6,207 nucleotides of DNA from Melioribacteraceae bacterium (GTDB lineage: Bacteria > Bacteroidota > Ignavibacteria > Ignavibacteriales > Melioribacteraceae): contig JAQICK010000420.1 of the NCBI GenBank assembly GCA_027858595.1, positions 1-6,207 of the forward strand, in the 5' to 3' direction. The translations under genes were made by a program, and so were the position numbers. Every line of letters begins with the position of its first letter. Within the stretch, counting starts at the first letter, position 1. Shown here in pieces: positions 1 to 6,041 of the stretch. Under the pieces are notes generated by a model. It was given only the letters and a program-made list of their open reading frames with translations, was not told the origin of the DNA and made no database searches.

Positions 1-55
1 TTTTCATACAACTCTTAAAAACTAATACTTAACGGGCTTGTCCAACCATCGGTTC

Positions 56-89
56 AGATTGTGGCTCGCAAAGAACGCTCGCACAATCT
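56..89. repeat. Palindromic intergenic repeat (gcaatct-type family)
   Basis: Arms agattgtg (56-63) and cacaatct (82-89) are a perfect 8-base inverted repeat around an 18-base centre, which itself holds gctcg twice (64-68 and 77-81). The centre tcgcaaagaacgctcgca resembles, from memory, a dispersed palindromic repeat common in environmental Bacteroidota-type genomes (cores like ttcgcaaagaacgctcgcaa). It sits directly at the left end of the broken propeller gene. Membership of that family is recalled, not searched. Confidence 0.5.
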
Positions 90-92
90 AAC

Positions 93-476
93 CTTATTCG
101 TTATGCTGGAATTGGTAGAATTAACTGCGTTGCTTTTCATCCTACAAATGTTCTTACTTTCTGGGTAGGAAGTGCTTCCGGTGGTATTTGGAGAACTACT
201 GATGGTGGAAGTACTTGGACAATTCTTAATAATAATGAAGCTGTTCTTGGAGTTAGTGATATTGCAATAACAAGTGATTATGCAACATCTCAAACTTTGT
301 ATATTGCTACGGGAGATAGAGATGGTGGAAGCCTTTGGTCACTAAGTGGTGGACAAGCAGCCGATAATGCAAGTCGGGGTATATTTAAATCAACCGATGG
401 TGGTGCAACTTGGTCTGCGACAAGCTTAACTTCTACAGAATCTGGGTCAAAAATATATAGATTATGGCTAAGTTCT
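93..476 (+). pseudogene. Remnant of a BNR/sortilin-type beta-propeller surface protein
   Basis: The frame starting at base 93 encodes recognisable propeller sequence: YAGIGRINCVAFHPTN, then FWVGSASGGIWRTTDGG (Asp-box/BNR signature S-T-D-G-G-S-T-W), then LYIATGDRDGG and a second Asp box GIFKSTDGGATW near 385-420. This order is typical of large secreted proteins with VPS10/sortilin-like propellers in Bacteroidota and Ignavibacteria, many of which are exported by the type IX system. Only about 125 residues remain, whereas such proteins usually run to many hundreds. There is no signal peptide, no in-frame ATG ahead of the conserved part, and no further repeats. Likeness to the family ends near IYRLWL (about 450-468), although the frame stays open to a TAA at 555-557. 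Palindromic repeats lie at both ends. The true boundaries are approximate. I read it as a decaying fragment rather than a small gene. Confidence 0.75.
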
Positions 477-514
477 ATGTATTTCAGCAATAATCATTTA
501 GTTAAAAACAGCAA

Positions 515-600
515 AAATTCCAGCAATCTTATTTTGTTACTGCGAAGAATTAAATAATATTGCGATTTTTGTGAAAGAGATTGCTGGAATTTAGCAATCT
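515..600. repeat. Inverted-repeat element right of the propeller remnant
   Basis: A 15-base perfect inverted repeat is present: aaattccagcaatct (515-529) and agattgctggaattt (578-592), separated by 48 bases. The octamer agcaatct recurs directly at 522-529 and 593-600, and tgcga recurs at 541-545 and 561-565 inside the loop. The words gagattgct and agcaatct recall the same dispersed repeat style as 56-89. It could fold as a long hairpin in RNA. No T tract follows, so a simple intrinsic terminator is unlikely. Confidence 0.6.
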
Positions 601-800
601 AATATAAAATTTGCTGTCATCATTAGAACTCAGCCGGTAGAACTAATTGGGGAGTGAAAAATCGTTTGATTCCTGACAGATTATTCTTCCAAAAAAACAG
701 AGAGTTCAAACAGGCAAAAATATTTACTCAATCAAAATTTGCAGATAGATAATAATATCATTAAATATCCATCCATCATTTAAATTATCACGGGAATATT
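601..800. other. Intergenic stretch before the Sel1-repeat gene
   Basis: No coding frame of note was found. The heptamer tagaact is directly repeated at 624-630 and 638-644 around a short GC-richer core (cagccgg). The hexamers ctgtca (614-619) and tgacag (674-679) form a loose inverted pair 54 bases apart, hinting at another degenerate repeat unit. The rest, about 690-800, is AT-rich leader that should hold the promoter of the next gene, but I see no clear TAnnTTTG box. Confidence 0.35.
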
Positions 801-2363
801 TTGCGTTTATTATTTTTATCGTTAATATTTTTTCTTGTAGGAAATATATCGGCACAGTATCAAGATACAACAATTAGTAAAGCCATAAAACAAAAGTGGC
901 CCTATAACCATACTTATCCTTTAGTTAATACAGGCTATCCTTCATATCCGTTAATGACTGGATATATTTTGCAGAGTAAAGCAAATAGCGGTGATCCTTT
1001 TGCACAGCACGAACTTGGAATACGACACTTAACTGGGCAAGCAATGCCTAAAGATACAGCTCGTGCAATATATTGGATTCAACAAGCGGTGAAAAGAAAC
1101 CTTACTGCTGCATGGTTTAATTACGCAATAATGCTAAATAATGGAATTGGAGTTGATTGGAACCCTTTTGAAGCGTATAATTATTTTAAAGCTGCTGCAA
1201 AAAACGGAATGCCAGAAGCTCAGTTTATTTATGGAATATTTTTAACAGATAACTTAGTAGTTAATAGAAACTTCACAGAAGCATATTATTGGATCAAGAA
1301 AGCAGCCGATCAAAATTTCAAACCTGCAAAAGAGACTGTAAAAGATTTTCAGAAAATGGAAATAGAGCTTCCAAAAAAATCACGCGAAGATGATGAGACT
1401 ATTAACTCTGCTCCACCTGCACTTTCTTCAGTATCAGTTACAAATGCGCAAACTTCTGCTTGGGGAAAAGATTGGGAGCTTGACTTTATTAATCTCGAAG
1501 AGGATACAGTCTCAAGGGCTGATACTCGCAAGTATCTTGAAATGATTTTAGATAAGAATAGTTCAGAGCTAAAAGTGATGCTTGGAGTGCAAAAATTTGC
1601 CGATTCTCTCTCTGCAACTGATACAACAGGCATTGGACTAATTAATTATGCAGTAAGTAAAGGGAGCCCAGAAGCTCTACTAATTTCCGGAAGAGCATTT
1701 CAAGAAGGAATGATTGTTGACGAAAATATTATTAAAGCCACAATGAATTATATTCATGCTTTCAGACTTGGCTCTAGAAAGGCTGTTGAATATATTATGA
1801 AATTAGTTCAAAGTGATGGATTTTTTGATTTGCTAAAAAAAGAAGTTGATGCAGAAAATCCAGATGCAATGTACGTTTGGGCTGGATTAACAGCCCTCGG
1901 TCTCGATTATCAACTAACAGATGAGCAAGCATTAGAGCTACTTAAAAAAGGAGTTGAACAAAAACATATCTATTCAACAATAGAAACTGGACTTTGCTAT
2001 TATTCAGGTACTCTTGTAGAGCAAGATAAAGAGAAAGCAATTGAATATTGGGAAGCAGCTGAATTACTTGGCAGTGATGAAGCTAAAGTTCGTGTTGCAT
2101 TTGCAAGAATTCAGCTTGGAAGTCAGGATAAAAAGAATATACAAGTTTTAGAAAATGCTTCTGAAGAAGGCTCTGTATCTGCTCAAGCAGCACTTGCTTA
2201 TTGTTACGAAAAGGGTCTGAACGTAAAACAGAATAAGGCTGAAGCAGCAAACTTATATCGCAAGGCGGCACATCGTGGAAGCCAAGCAGCATTTAATTCG
2301 TTGCGTGCAATGTATGACCAACTACGTCCTCTTAATGATGAGTATGATATCTTTGAGGAATAA
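801..2363 (+). CDS. Secreted Sel1-repeat (TPR-like) protein
   Basis: This 520-residue protein is built from Sel1-like repeats, helical-hairpin units that act as protein-interaction scaffolds. A signal peptide opens it: a basic residue at 2, a hydrophobic core at about 3-14, and a probable signal peptidase I site after I-S-A (16-18). Typical repeat features (A-x-x-x-L-G, A-x-x-W-x-x-x-A) appear in two blocks: about 62-171, with three repeats such as ARAIYWIQQAVKRN and EAYYWIKKAADQN, and about 286-493, with roughly five, some degenerate. The last good one is EAANLYRKAAHRGS. Residues about 180-275 form an acidic, Ser-rich linker without repeats. The start is TTG at 801: it places the signal peptide at the N-terminus, a ggga lies five bases upstream, and the first in-frame ATG (Met52) would remove the signal. 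The partner and pathway cannot be told. It probably acts in the periplasm or at the surface, and it ends 13 bases from a convergent gene. Confidence 0.88.
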   Translation: MRLLFLSLIFFLVGNISAQYQDTTISKAIKQKWPYNHTYPLVNTGYPSYPLMTGYILQSKANSGDPFAQHELGIRHLTGQAMPKDTARAIYWIQQAVKRNLTAAWFNYAIMLNNGIGVDWNPFEAYNYFKAAAKNGMPEAQFIYGIFLTDNLVVNRNFTEAYYWIKKAADQNFKPAKETVKDFQKMEIELPKKSREDDETINSAPPALSSVSVTNAQTSAWGKDWELDFINLEEDTVSRADTRKYLEMILDKNSSELKVMLGVQKFADSLSATDTTGIGLINYAVSKGSPEALLISGRAFQEGMIVDENIIKATMNYIHAFRLGSRKAVEYIMKLVQSDGFFDLLKKEVDAENPDAMYVWAGLTALGLDYQLTDEQALELLKKGVEQKHIYSTIETGLCYYSGTLVEQDKEKAIEYWEAAELLGSDEAKVRVAFARIQLGSQDKKNIQVLENASEEGSVSAQAALAYCYEKGLNVKQNKAEAANLYRKAAHRGSQAAFNSLRAMYDQLRPLNDEYDIFEE

Positions 2364-2376
2364 AACTCTTTATATA

Positions 2377-3204
2377 TTAACCAAGCGGAGTTGAGAGCAT
2401 AAGTTCTTTGAAAAATTGTTGATTTACTGTATCCCCATTTTCTTTGTAGGCATTTATTAAATTACTTAAGACTCGCTTAATTATAGTTCGAGCAGATAAA
2501 GGAGTATTAATTATTGTAGTTAATGCTTCACGCGAATCTTGAGATAAATCGTTTAAATCAGATTCAAATATAATTCTACCTTGGTTAAAGCAATCGATAA
2601 GAAGAACCTCTTCATCAACCTCAATTTTAGCCAAAAAATGTCCTGGGAAATTACATCCAACAACTCTTAGACCTAAGCGGTCTCCAATTAGAATGTAAAT
2701 TAAAACAAGTGTAATAGGAAGAGCTTCACCATTATCAATTGCATAATAAAGATTGCTATTTAATGGGTGATAATAATCATTTTTATTTCCCTTTAAATCT
2801 AGAACTTGAAATAGATAATTAGATAGGTCTAGCTCATTACCATACGGATAGTAGTTCATAAAGTTTCCGGCAACAATATCCAACTTTGTAGAAAGCGAGG
2901 TTTGTTGAATAACTCCTAGTTGAAATTTGGAAATAATATTCATGGCAATTTCAATTTTTCCAATTTCAGTCATTGCAGAGTACCAATTTTTCCAATTAGC
3001 TAGAAGCCATTCACGACGATTTTTTTCAATAATTGGTTTTATTGCATGTAGATTATTACGGTTTAGAATATCAGAAAATTCAACTAAGTCACTTTCCAAA
3101 TCTGTACCATAATCATTTAAATCCTGCAAAACATGATTCCTAATTTCTTCAGAATCATCATCTACAAGACTAATAATATGTGGTAACTTTTCTTTTGTTA
3201 GCAT
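2377..3204 (-). CDS. SirB1/transglutaminase-fold family protein
   Basis: The protein has 275 residues, a usual length for the SirB1 (YchA-like) family. Residues about 5-65 look like a HEAT-type helical pair (LPHIISLVDDDSEEIRNHVL). The SirB1 N-terminal/transglutaminase-like core follows at about 85-215: NSNLYYAIDNGEALPITL (149-166), DRLGLRVVGCNFPGHFLAKI (175-194), with His189 in the diagnostic PGHF, and LLIDCFNQGR (201-210), with Asp204. His and Asp match two positions of the papain-like triad. The nucleophile cysteine is often absent in this family, and I cannot assign one here. No signal peptide is seen, so it is cytoplasmic. The molecular function of the family is poorly defined. The ATG at 3204 is the first after an in-frame TAG upstream. 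No strong ribosome site is visible. It lies 59 bases downstream of the DUF255 gene on the same strand and is probably co-transcribed with it. It ends with TAA, facing the Sel1 gene. Confidence 0.85.
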   Translation of the reverse strand: MLTKEKLPHIISLVDDDSEEIRNHVLQDLNDYGTDLESDLVEFSDILNRNNLHAIKPIIEKNRREWLLANWKNWYSAMTEIGKIEIAMNIISKFQLGVIQQTSLSTKLDIVAGNFMNYYPYGNELDLSNYLFQVLDLKGNKNDYYHPLNSNLYYAIDNGEALPITLVLIYILIGDRLGLRVVGCNFPGHFLAKIEVDEEVLLIDCFNQGRIIFESDLNDLSQDSREALTTIINTPLSARTIIKRVLSNLINAYKENGDTVNQQFFKELMLSTPLG

Positions 3205-3239
3205 AACTGCACAATTGTTTTTCTAATATAGTATTTTCG

Positions 3240-3256
3240 AAACACTTTTAGTGTTT
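3240..3256. other. Small hairpin between the two minus-strand genes
   Basis: The arms aaacact (3240-3246) and agtgttt (3250-3256) are a perfect 7-base inverted repeat with a 3-base loop, just after the stop of the upstream gene. Read on the minus strand it is followed by cgaaaatac, not a T run. It may be an RNA-processing or stability hairpin rather than an intrinsic terminator. The stem is AT-rich, so the stability is modest. Confidence 0.35.
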
Positions 3257-3263
3257 GTTTAAT

Positions 3264-5174
3264 CTAATTATTTAATAATTCCAAAACCGTTTTTATCTCG
3301 CTTGTTGGAAGATTACATTTGTGATTTTTGCATACATAAAAAACTATTTCATCATCTGCAACTTCGTAATCTGTTGTGAAAGGTGCAATTTTAGCAAGAT
3401 CTTTTTCGTTATCTCTATTTTTAAATAACACAACTTTATTTGGAATAAATGCTTGGTTCAGCTTTTGCAATAAGTTTTTTGTTTCTTCTATATTTTCATT
3501 ACCAACAATAATTACCTCGGATGAATTTCCAAGAGCAAAGTCAATTCCTTGTAACATCATGGTTGTTCCACTTGGGGCATTGTTTACAACATCAGAAAAT
3601 GTTTTACTCATTTGAGAAGCCAACTCCTCAAATTTACTGTTTGCAGTAAGTCTTCCAAGTTTTAAAAGATTATTAAAAGAAACTGAATTCCCTGATGGAA
3701 TTGCACCGTCGTAAACATCTTTACTTCTAGTTAATAGTTTCTCAGCATCGTTTGCAGTAAAGTAATATCCTCCATTTACGTTATCCCAAAAATATTTATT
3801 TTGTGTCTCTTGTAGTTCAATTGCTGTTTTGAGATAATTCAATTCAAAAGTTGTTTCATATAATTCCAGCAAACCCAATATTACAAATGCGTAATCATCA
3901 ATAGTAGCTTGTATTGAAACTTCACCATCTCGTGAACGGTGAAGTAATCTTCCATCAGGTTTTCTCATTGTAGTTAAAATAAAATCCATTGACTTAATTG
4001 CAGCATTCTCTATTTGCTTGTCGTTCAATACTCGTGCTGATTTTGCTAATGCTGCAATCATTAAGCCATTCCAGTCAGTAAGAATTTTATCATCTTTGTA
4101 TGGATGAACTCGGTTTTCTCTAACAGAAAAGAGTTTCTGTCGGATATTCTCTAGCCTTGATTCCAACTCTGGTTGATTCAATTTAATTTTTTCAGCAATT
4201 TCTGAAATACTATTTTTTAGATGAGGAATATTATCTCCAGTCGATGCCTTTGTCGATTCATCTGTAAAATTCCCATTCACACTTATATTATATGTTGTGA
4301 TAAATAATTGTGCATCCTTTTCATCTAAAATTTCTCTAATTTCATCAACGTTCCAGACGTAAAATTTTCCTTCTATGCCTTCACTATCTGCGTCCTCGGC
4401 TGAATAGAATCCTCCTTCGGGAGAAGTCATATCACGTAATACATACTCAATTATTTCTTTTGCAACCGTTGCGTATTCAACATTCTGAGTTGCTTGATAA
4501 GTTTCAATATATGCATTTGTTAATAGAGCTTGGTCGTAAAGCATTTTTTCAAAATGTGGAAGGAGCCACTCTCGGTCAGTAGAATAGCGGTGGAAACCGA
4601 ATCCAACATGATCAAAGACGCCACCTTTCCGCATTGATGATAGAGTCAACTCAACCATTTTTAAGGCCTCATTATTTCCAGTTAGTTTCCAATAGCGGAG
4701 CAAAAACGTTAAGTTATGTGGTGATGGAAATTTTGGTGATGTTCCAAATCCGCCAAACTCATTATCGAAGCGTTTGCTAAACTGCTCAAAAGCGTTGTGC
4801 ATTGCTTCTTCGGTAATTTCAGTGGTGCCAATCTTATCATTTACATTTTGAATAGCTGATGTAATTTGCTCAGCAGAAGTATTAATTTTATCTATATCGT
4901 TAATCCAACTTGCTCCTATTTTTTGAGTAAGTTCTATCATTCCAATTCTACCAAAGCGAGTTTCTTTTGGGAAATAAGTTCCAGCAAAGAATGGTTTTTT
5001 ATCTGGAGTCATAATTATTGTAAGTGGCCAACCACCACTGCCAGTAAGCATTTGGCAGATAGTCATATAAATATTATCAATATCAGGACGTTCTTCTCTA
5101 TCAACCTTTATTGATATAAAAGTTTTGTTCATTTCGGCTGCAACCGTGCTATCTTCGAAAGATTCGTGCTCCAT
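3264..5174 (-). CDS. Large C-terminal part of the DUF255 protein (thioredoxin fold plus glycosidase-like barrel)
   Basis: The open frame is 636 residues from the first ATG after the internal stop, which is the Met of HVMEHESF. Residues 1-75 are the remainder of the thioredoxin-like domain: SIKVDREERPDID (21-33), GSGGWPLTIIMTPD (45-58) and PFFAGTYFPK (61-70). From about 120 onward comes the alpha/alpha-toroid region resembling N-acylglucosamine 2-epimerase or family-88-like glycosidases: GGFGTSPKFPSP (141-152), GGVFDHVGFGFHRYSTD (184-200), PHFEKMLYDQA (206-216), FYSAEDADSEG (256-266), LTDWNGLMIAALAKSARV (365-382), IDDYAF (425-430) and AIPSGNSV (491-498). The C-terminus carries the family's YVCKNHKC (613-620). 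Family members are of uncertain activity. Human SPATA20 and Bacillus YyaL are relatives. Without upstream readthrough this product has no signal peptide and no CxxC motif, so a working protein from this start alone is doubtful. The gene ends in TAG. Confidence 0.8.
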   Translation of the reverse strand: MEHESFEDSTVAAEMNKTFISIKVDREERPDIDNIYMTICQMLTGSGGWPLTIIMTPDKKPFFAGTYFPKETRFGRIGMIELTQKIGASWINDIDKINTSAEQITSAIQNVNDKIGTTEITEEAMHNAFEQFSKRFDNEFGGFGTSPKFPSPHNLTFLLRYWKLTGNNEALKMVELTLSSMRKGGVFDHVGFGFHRYSTDREWLLPHFEKMLYDQALLTNAYIETYQATQNVEYATVAKEIIEYVLRDMTSPEGGFYSAEDADSEGIEGKFYVWNVDEIREILDEKDAQLFITTYNISVNGNFTDESTKASTGDNIPHLKNSISEIAEKIKLNQPELESRLENIRQKLFSVRENRVHPYKDDKILTDWNGLMIAALAKSARVLNDKQIENAAIKSMDFILTTMRKPDGRLLHRSRDGEVSIQATIDDYAFVILGLLELYETTFELNYLKTAIELQETQNKYFWDNVNGGYYFTANDAEKLLTRSKDVYDGAIPSGNSVSFNNLLKLGRLTANSKFEELASQMSKTFSDVVNNAPSGTTMMLQGIDFALGNSSEVIIVGNENIEETKNLLQKLNQAFIPNKVVLFKNRDNEKDLAKIAPFTTDYEVADDEIVFYVCKNHKCNLPTSEIKTVLELLNN

Positions 5175-5252
5175 TACATGACACCAATGGCATGTAGAAT
5201 ACCCGATTGATAAAAATATTGGTTTGTTTTCCTTCCGTGCTTTTTCAAAAGC

Positions 5253-5465
5253 TTATTCACCCCATGGGTACCAATCAACTGGATTGTGAGAATGTTGTAA
5301 TAAATATGGCGATTTTTCATTTATTAATTTATTGGTTTTTTGCAATTCATTATTCATTAAATCTTTCCTTTCTGCTTTGTTACTTTGTCCGCAACTATTA
5401 ATAGATACAAAAAATAGTGTAACAAGAAATAGTTTATATATTTTTATCATCATTTGCTCTTTCAT
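5253..5465 (-). CDS. N-terminal fragment of the DUF255 protein with lipoprotein signal
   Basis: This 70-residue piece ends at the premature TAA. It opens with a lipoprotein signal peptide: basic MIKIYK, a hydrophobic LFLVTLFFV core and lipobox INSC followed by G, so the mature protein would be lipidated on Cys25 and face the periplasm or cell surface. Then comes the diagnostic start of the DUF255 domain: NKLINEKSPYLLQHSHNPVDWYPWGE. The ATG at 5465 gives 70 residues, but the tandem ATGs at 5453 and 5450 fit better, because gaaagag lies just ahead of them and the signal peptide then begins directly. As a separate product it would be a lipidated tail with no catalytic part, so it probably has no function of its own. 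Confidence 0.7.
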   Translation of the reverse strand: MKEQMMIKIYKLFLVTLFFVSINSCGQSNKAERKDLMNNELQKTNKLINEKSPYLLQHSHNPVDWYPWGE

Positions 5466-5490
5466 ATAAGACTTGCTGTCTTTTATGTTG

Positions 5491-5498
5491 CAAATATA
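5491..5498 (-). promoter_or_regulatory. Probable -7 promoter box (TAnnTTTG type) for the minus-strand pair
   Basis: On the minus strand tatatttg matches the Bacteroidota sigma-factor -7 consensus TAnnTTTG exactly. It lies 25 bases ahead of the first ATG (5465) and 37 ahead of the better-supported one (5453), which leaves a short leader. No clear -33 TTG box is seen at the usual distance, which limits confidence. Confidence 0.45.
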
Positions 5499-5556
5499 CT
5501 ATTCTTTTTTGTGAGAGGCAGGAAAAGAGTTATAACACGTCTGTCAATGGTTTGTC

Positions 5557-5590
5557 GTCATTCAGGCATGCGCTTAGCCAGAATCTTTGC
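5557..5590. repeat. Degenerate REP-like palindrome (gtcattc..ggcatg..gcc..gaatc type)
   Basis: The arms attcaggc (5560-5567) and gccagaat (5577-5584) pair with one mismatch around a 9-base loop. The layout gtcattc-ggcatg-cttagcc-gaatct closely resembles, from memory, a dispersed palindrome (cgtcattccggcatgcttttagccggaatc) seen in many environmental bacterial genomes. The local base composition is clearly richer in GC than its surroundings. A second weak stem, tttcatg/catgaaa (5593-5599 and 5619-5625), follows directly. Confidence 0.5.
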
Positions 5591-5843
5591 CATTTCATGC
5601 GATACTGACTTTCGTGACCATGAAAATAGTAAAATACAGTATAATTCTGTCAGCCTTTAGGACAAGCAGTAAGAATTAAACATTTAATATTTGTATTTAA
5701 AATATTTTGGATGAAAAGATCTTTTTGGTTAAGTTGCTTTTTAAGAAATGTAGTAAATGAGTTTATTCTGGGATGTTTGTTATGGGTTTTTAATTTAGCT
5801 CCGTTTCTTGTATTGTTAAATGGCTTATATTGAAAAAATTGTT
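5591..5843. other. Gene-poor intergenic stretch with one doubtful small ORF
   Basis: No recognisable gene. The best candidate is a 40-codon + strand ORF at 5711-5833, starting MKRSFWLSCFL and ending in a hydrophobic run (APFLVLLNGLY), which could be one membrane segment. It lacks a ribosome site and a good promoter, and AT-rich DNA gives such hydrophobic frames by chance. An opposing 75-codon frame (5877-5650) is Lys/Asn/Thr-rich and matches nothing I know. I do not call either as a gene. Confidence 0.3.
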
Positions 5844-5880
5844 GGAATGTTATACTGCAATAATTGTATGATAACATTCC
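5844..5880. terminator. Strong 37-base hairpin, possible terminator
   Basis: The arms ggaatgttat (5844-5853) and ataacattcc (5871-5880) are a perfect 10-base inverted repeat. Inside, after a 2x2 internal loop, tgcaa (5856-5860) and ttgta (5864-5868) add five pairs around a 3-base loop. On the minus strand the stem is followed by aacaattttttc, a six-T run, so termination of leftward transcription is the better fit. On the + strand it is followed only by ttgttaaaat. It lies 10 bases after the doubtful small ORF at 5711-5833. A protein-binding palindrome is the alternative. Confidence 0.45.
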
Positions 5881-5898
5881 TTGTTAAAATAAATATAT

Positions 5899-5933
5899 AC
5901 TTATAATTTGTTGTTATTTAATAAGTTATAAGT
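5899..5933. repeat. Inverted repeat acttataa / ttataagt
   Basis: The arms acttataa (5899-5906) and ttataagt (5926-5933) are a perfect 8-base pair with a 19-base spacer in very AT-rich DNA. The spacing of about 27 bases between arm starts is between two and three helical turns, so this may be an operator or chance. It lies about 110 bases ahead of the AP2 gene. Confidence 0.3.
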
Positions 5934-5944
5934 CTTAAATAAAT

Positions 5945-6008
5945 AAACAATGGTTTGTTTGATTACAATAGTTGTTACCTAACAAACCAGAATGCAACAT
6001 ATTGTTGC
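5945..6008. promoter_or_regulatory. Cluster of overlapping inverted repeats ahead of the AP2 gene
   Basis: Four inverted repeats lie in 64 bases: aaacaa/ttgttt (5945-5950, 5955-5960), tggtttgtt/aacaaacca (5951-5959, 5981-5989, a perfect 9-base pair), ttgtta/taacaa (5972-5977, 5980-5985) and gcaaca/tgttgc (5994-5999, 6003-6008). The first three share bases, so they are mutually exclusive as RNA stems. The layout would suit an operator for a DNA-binding protein or an RNA switch in the leader of the next gene. The function is inferred only. Confidence 0.4.
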
Positions 6009-6041
6009 GGCTCAGTATAGAGTTAGTTTTCAGTAAATATT

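Larger units (their letters stand above)
3264..5465 (-). pseudogene. DUF255/thioredoxin-domain lipoprotein (YyaL/SPATA20 type), split by an in-frame TAA
   Basis: Read through, the frame gives 733 codons, a normal full length for this family plus a lipoprotein signal, with one internal stop at codon 71 (TAA, 5255-5253). Sequence on both sides aligns in frame with the family pattern: NPVDWYPWGE, stop, AFEKARKENKPIFLSIGY, STCHWCHVMEHESF. Relatives usually read GEEAF here, so a single base change, GAA to TAA (base 5255), explains the break. There is no frameshift. The CHWC motif (Cys92 and Cys95, bases 5192-5181) lies after the stop but before the next ATG, so neither half retains it when translated alone. 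The rest is well conserved, which suggests that inactivation is very recent or that the base is an error. TAA cannot be selenocysteine, and other genes here use TAA as a normal stop. Confidence 0.8.

Noticed and set aside
1349..1633. Opposite-strand ORFs inside the Sel1, SirB1-type and DUF255 genes
   Set aside because: They are shadows of strongly coding frames, with no family likeness or start signals.
3240..3256. Intrinsic terminator between the two minus-strand genes
   Set aside because: The stem is short and AT-rich, and no T run follows it on the minus strand.
5253..5255. Selenocysteine, programmed recoding or an altered genetic code at the internal TAA
   Set aside because: Selenocysteine uses TGA. 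The Sel1 and SirB1-type genes end at TAA in the normal way. The family has Glu here, one base away, which points to a simple substitution.
5174..5255. Frameshift in the DUF255 gene
   Set aside because: Translation in the same frame on both sides of the stop gives continuous family sequence (WYPWGE, then AFEKARKENKP), so no insertion or deletion is needed.
5650..5877. 75-codon minus-strand ORF
   Set aside because: It has no family resemblance, no ribosome site, low-complexity AT-driven composition, and overlaps the hairpin at its start.
5977..6028. Integron attC-like site (acctaac ... gttagtt, with an inner gcaaca/tgttgc stem)
   Set aside because: The 5' part fits RYYYAAC, but the 3' part fails GTTRRRY. 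Only five outer pairs form, and the spacers do not match the usual attC geometry. No integrase or second site is in view.
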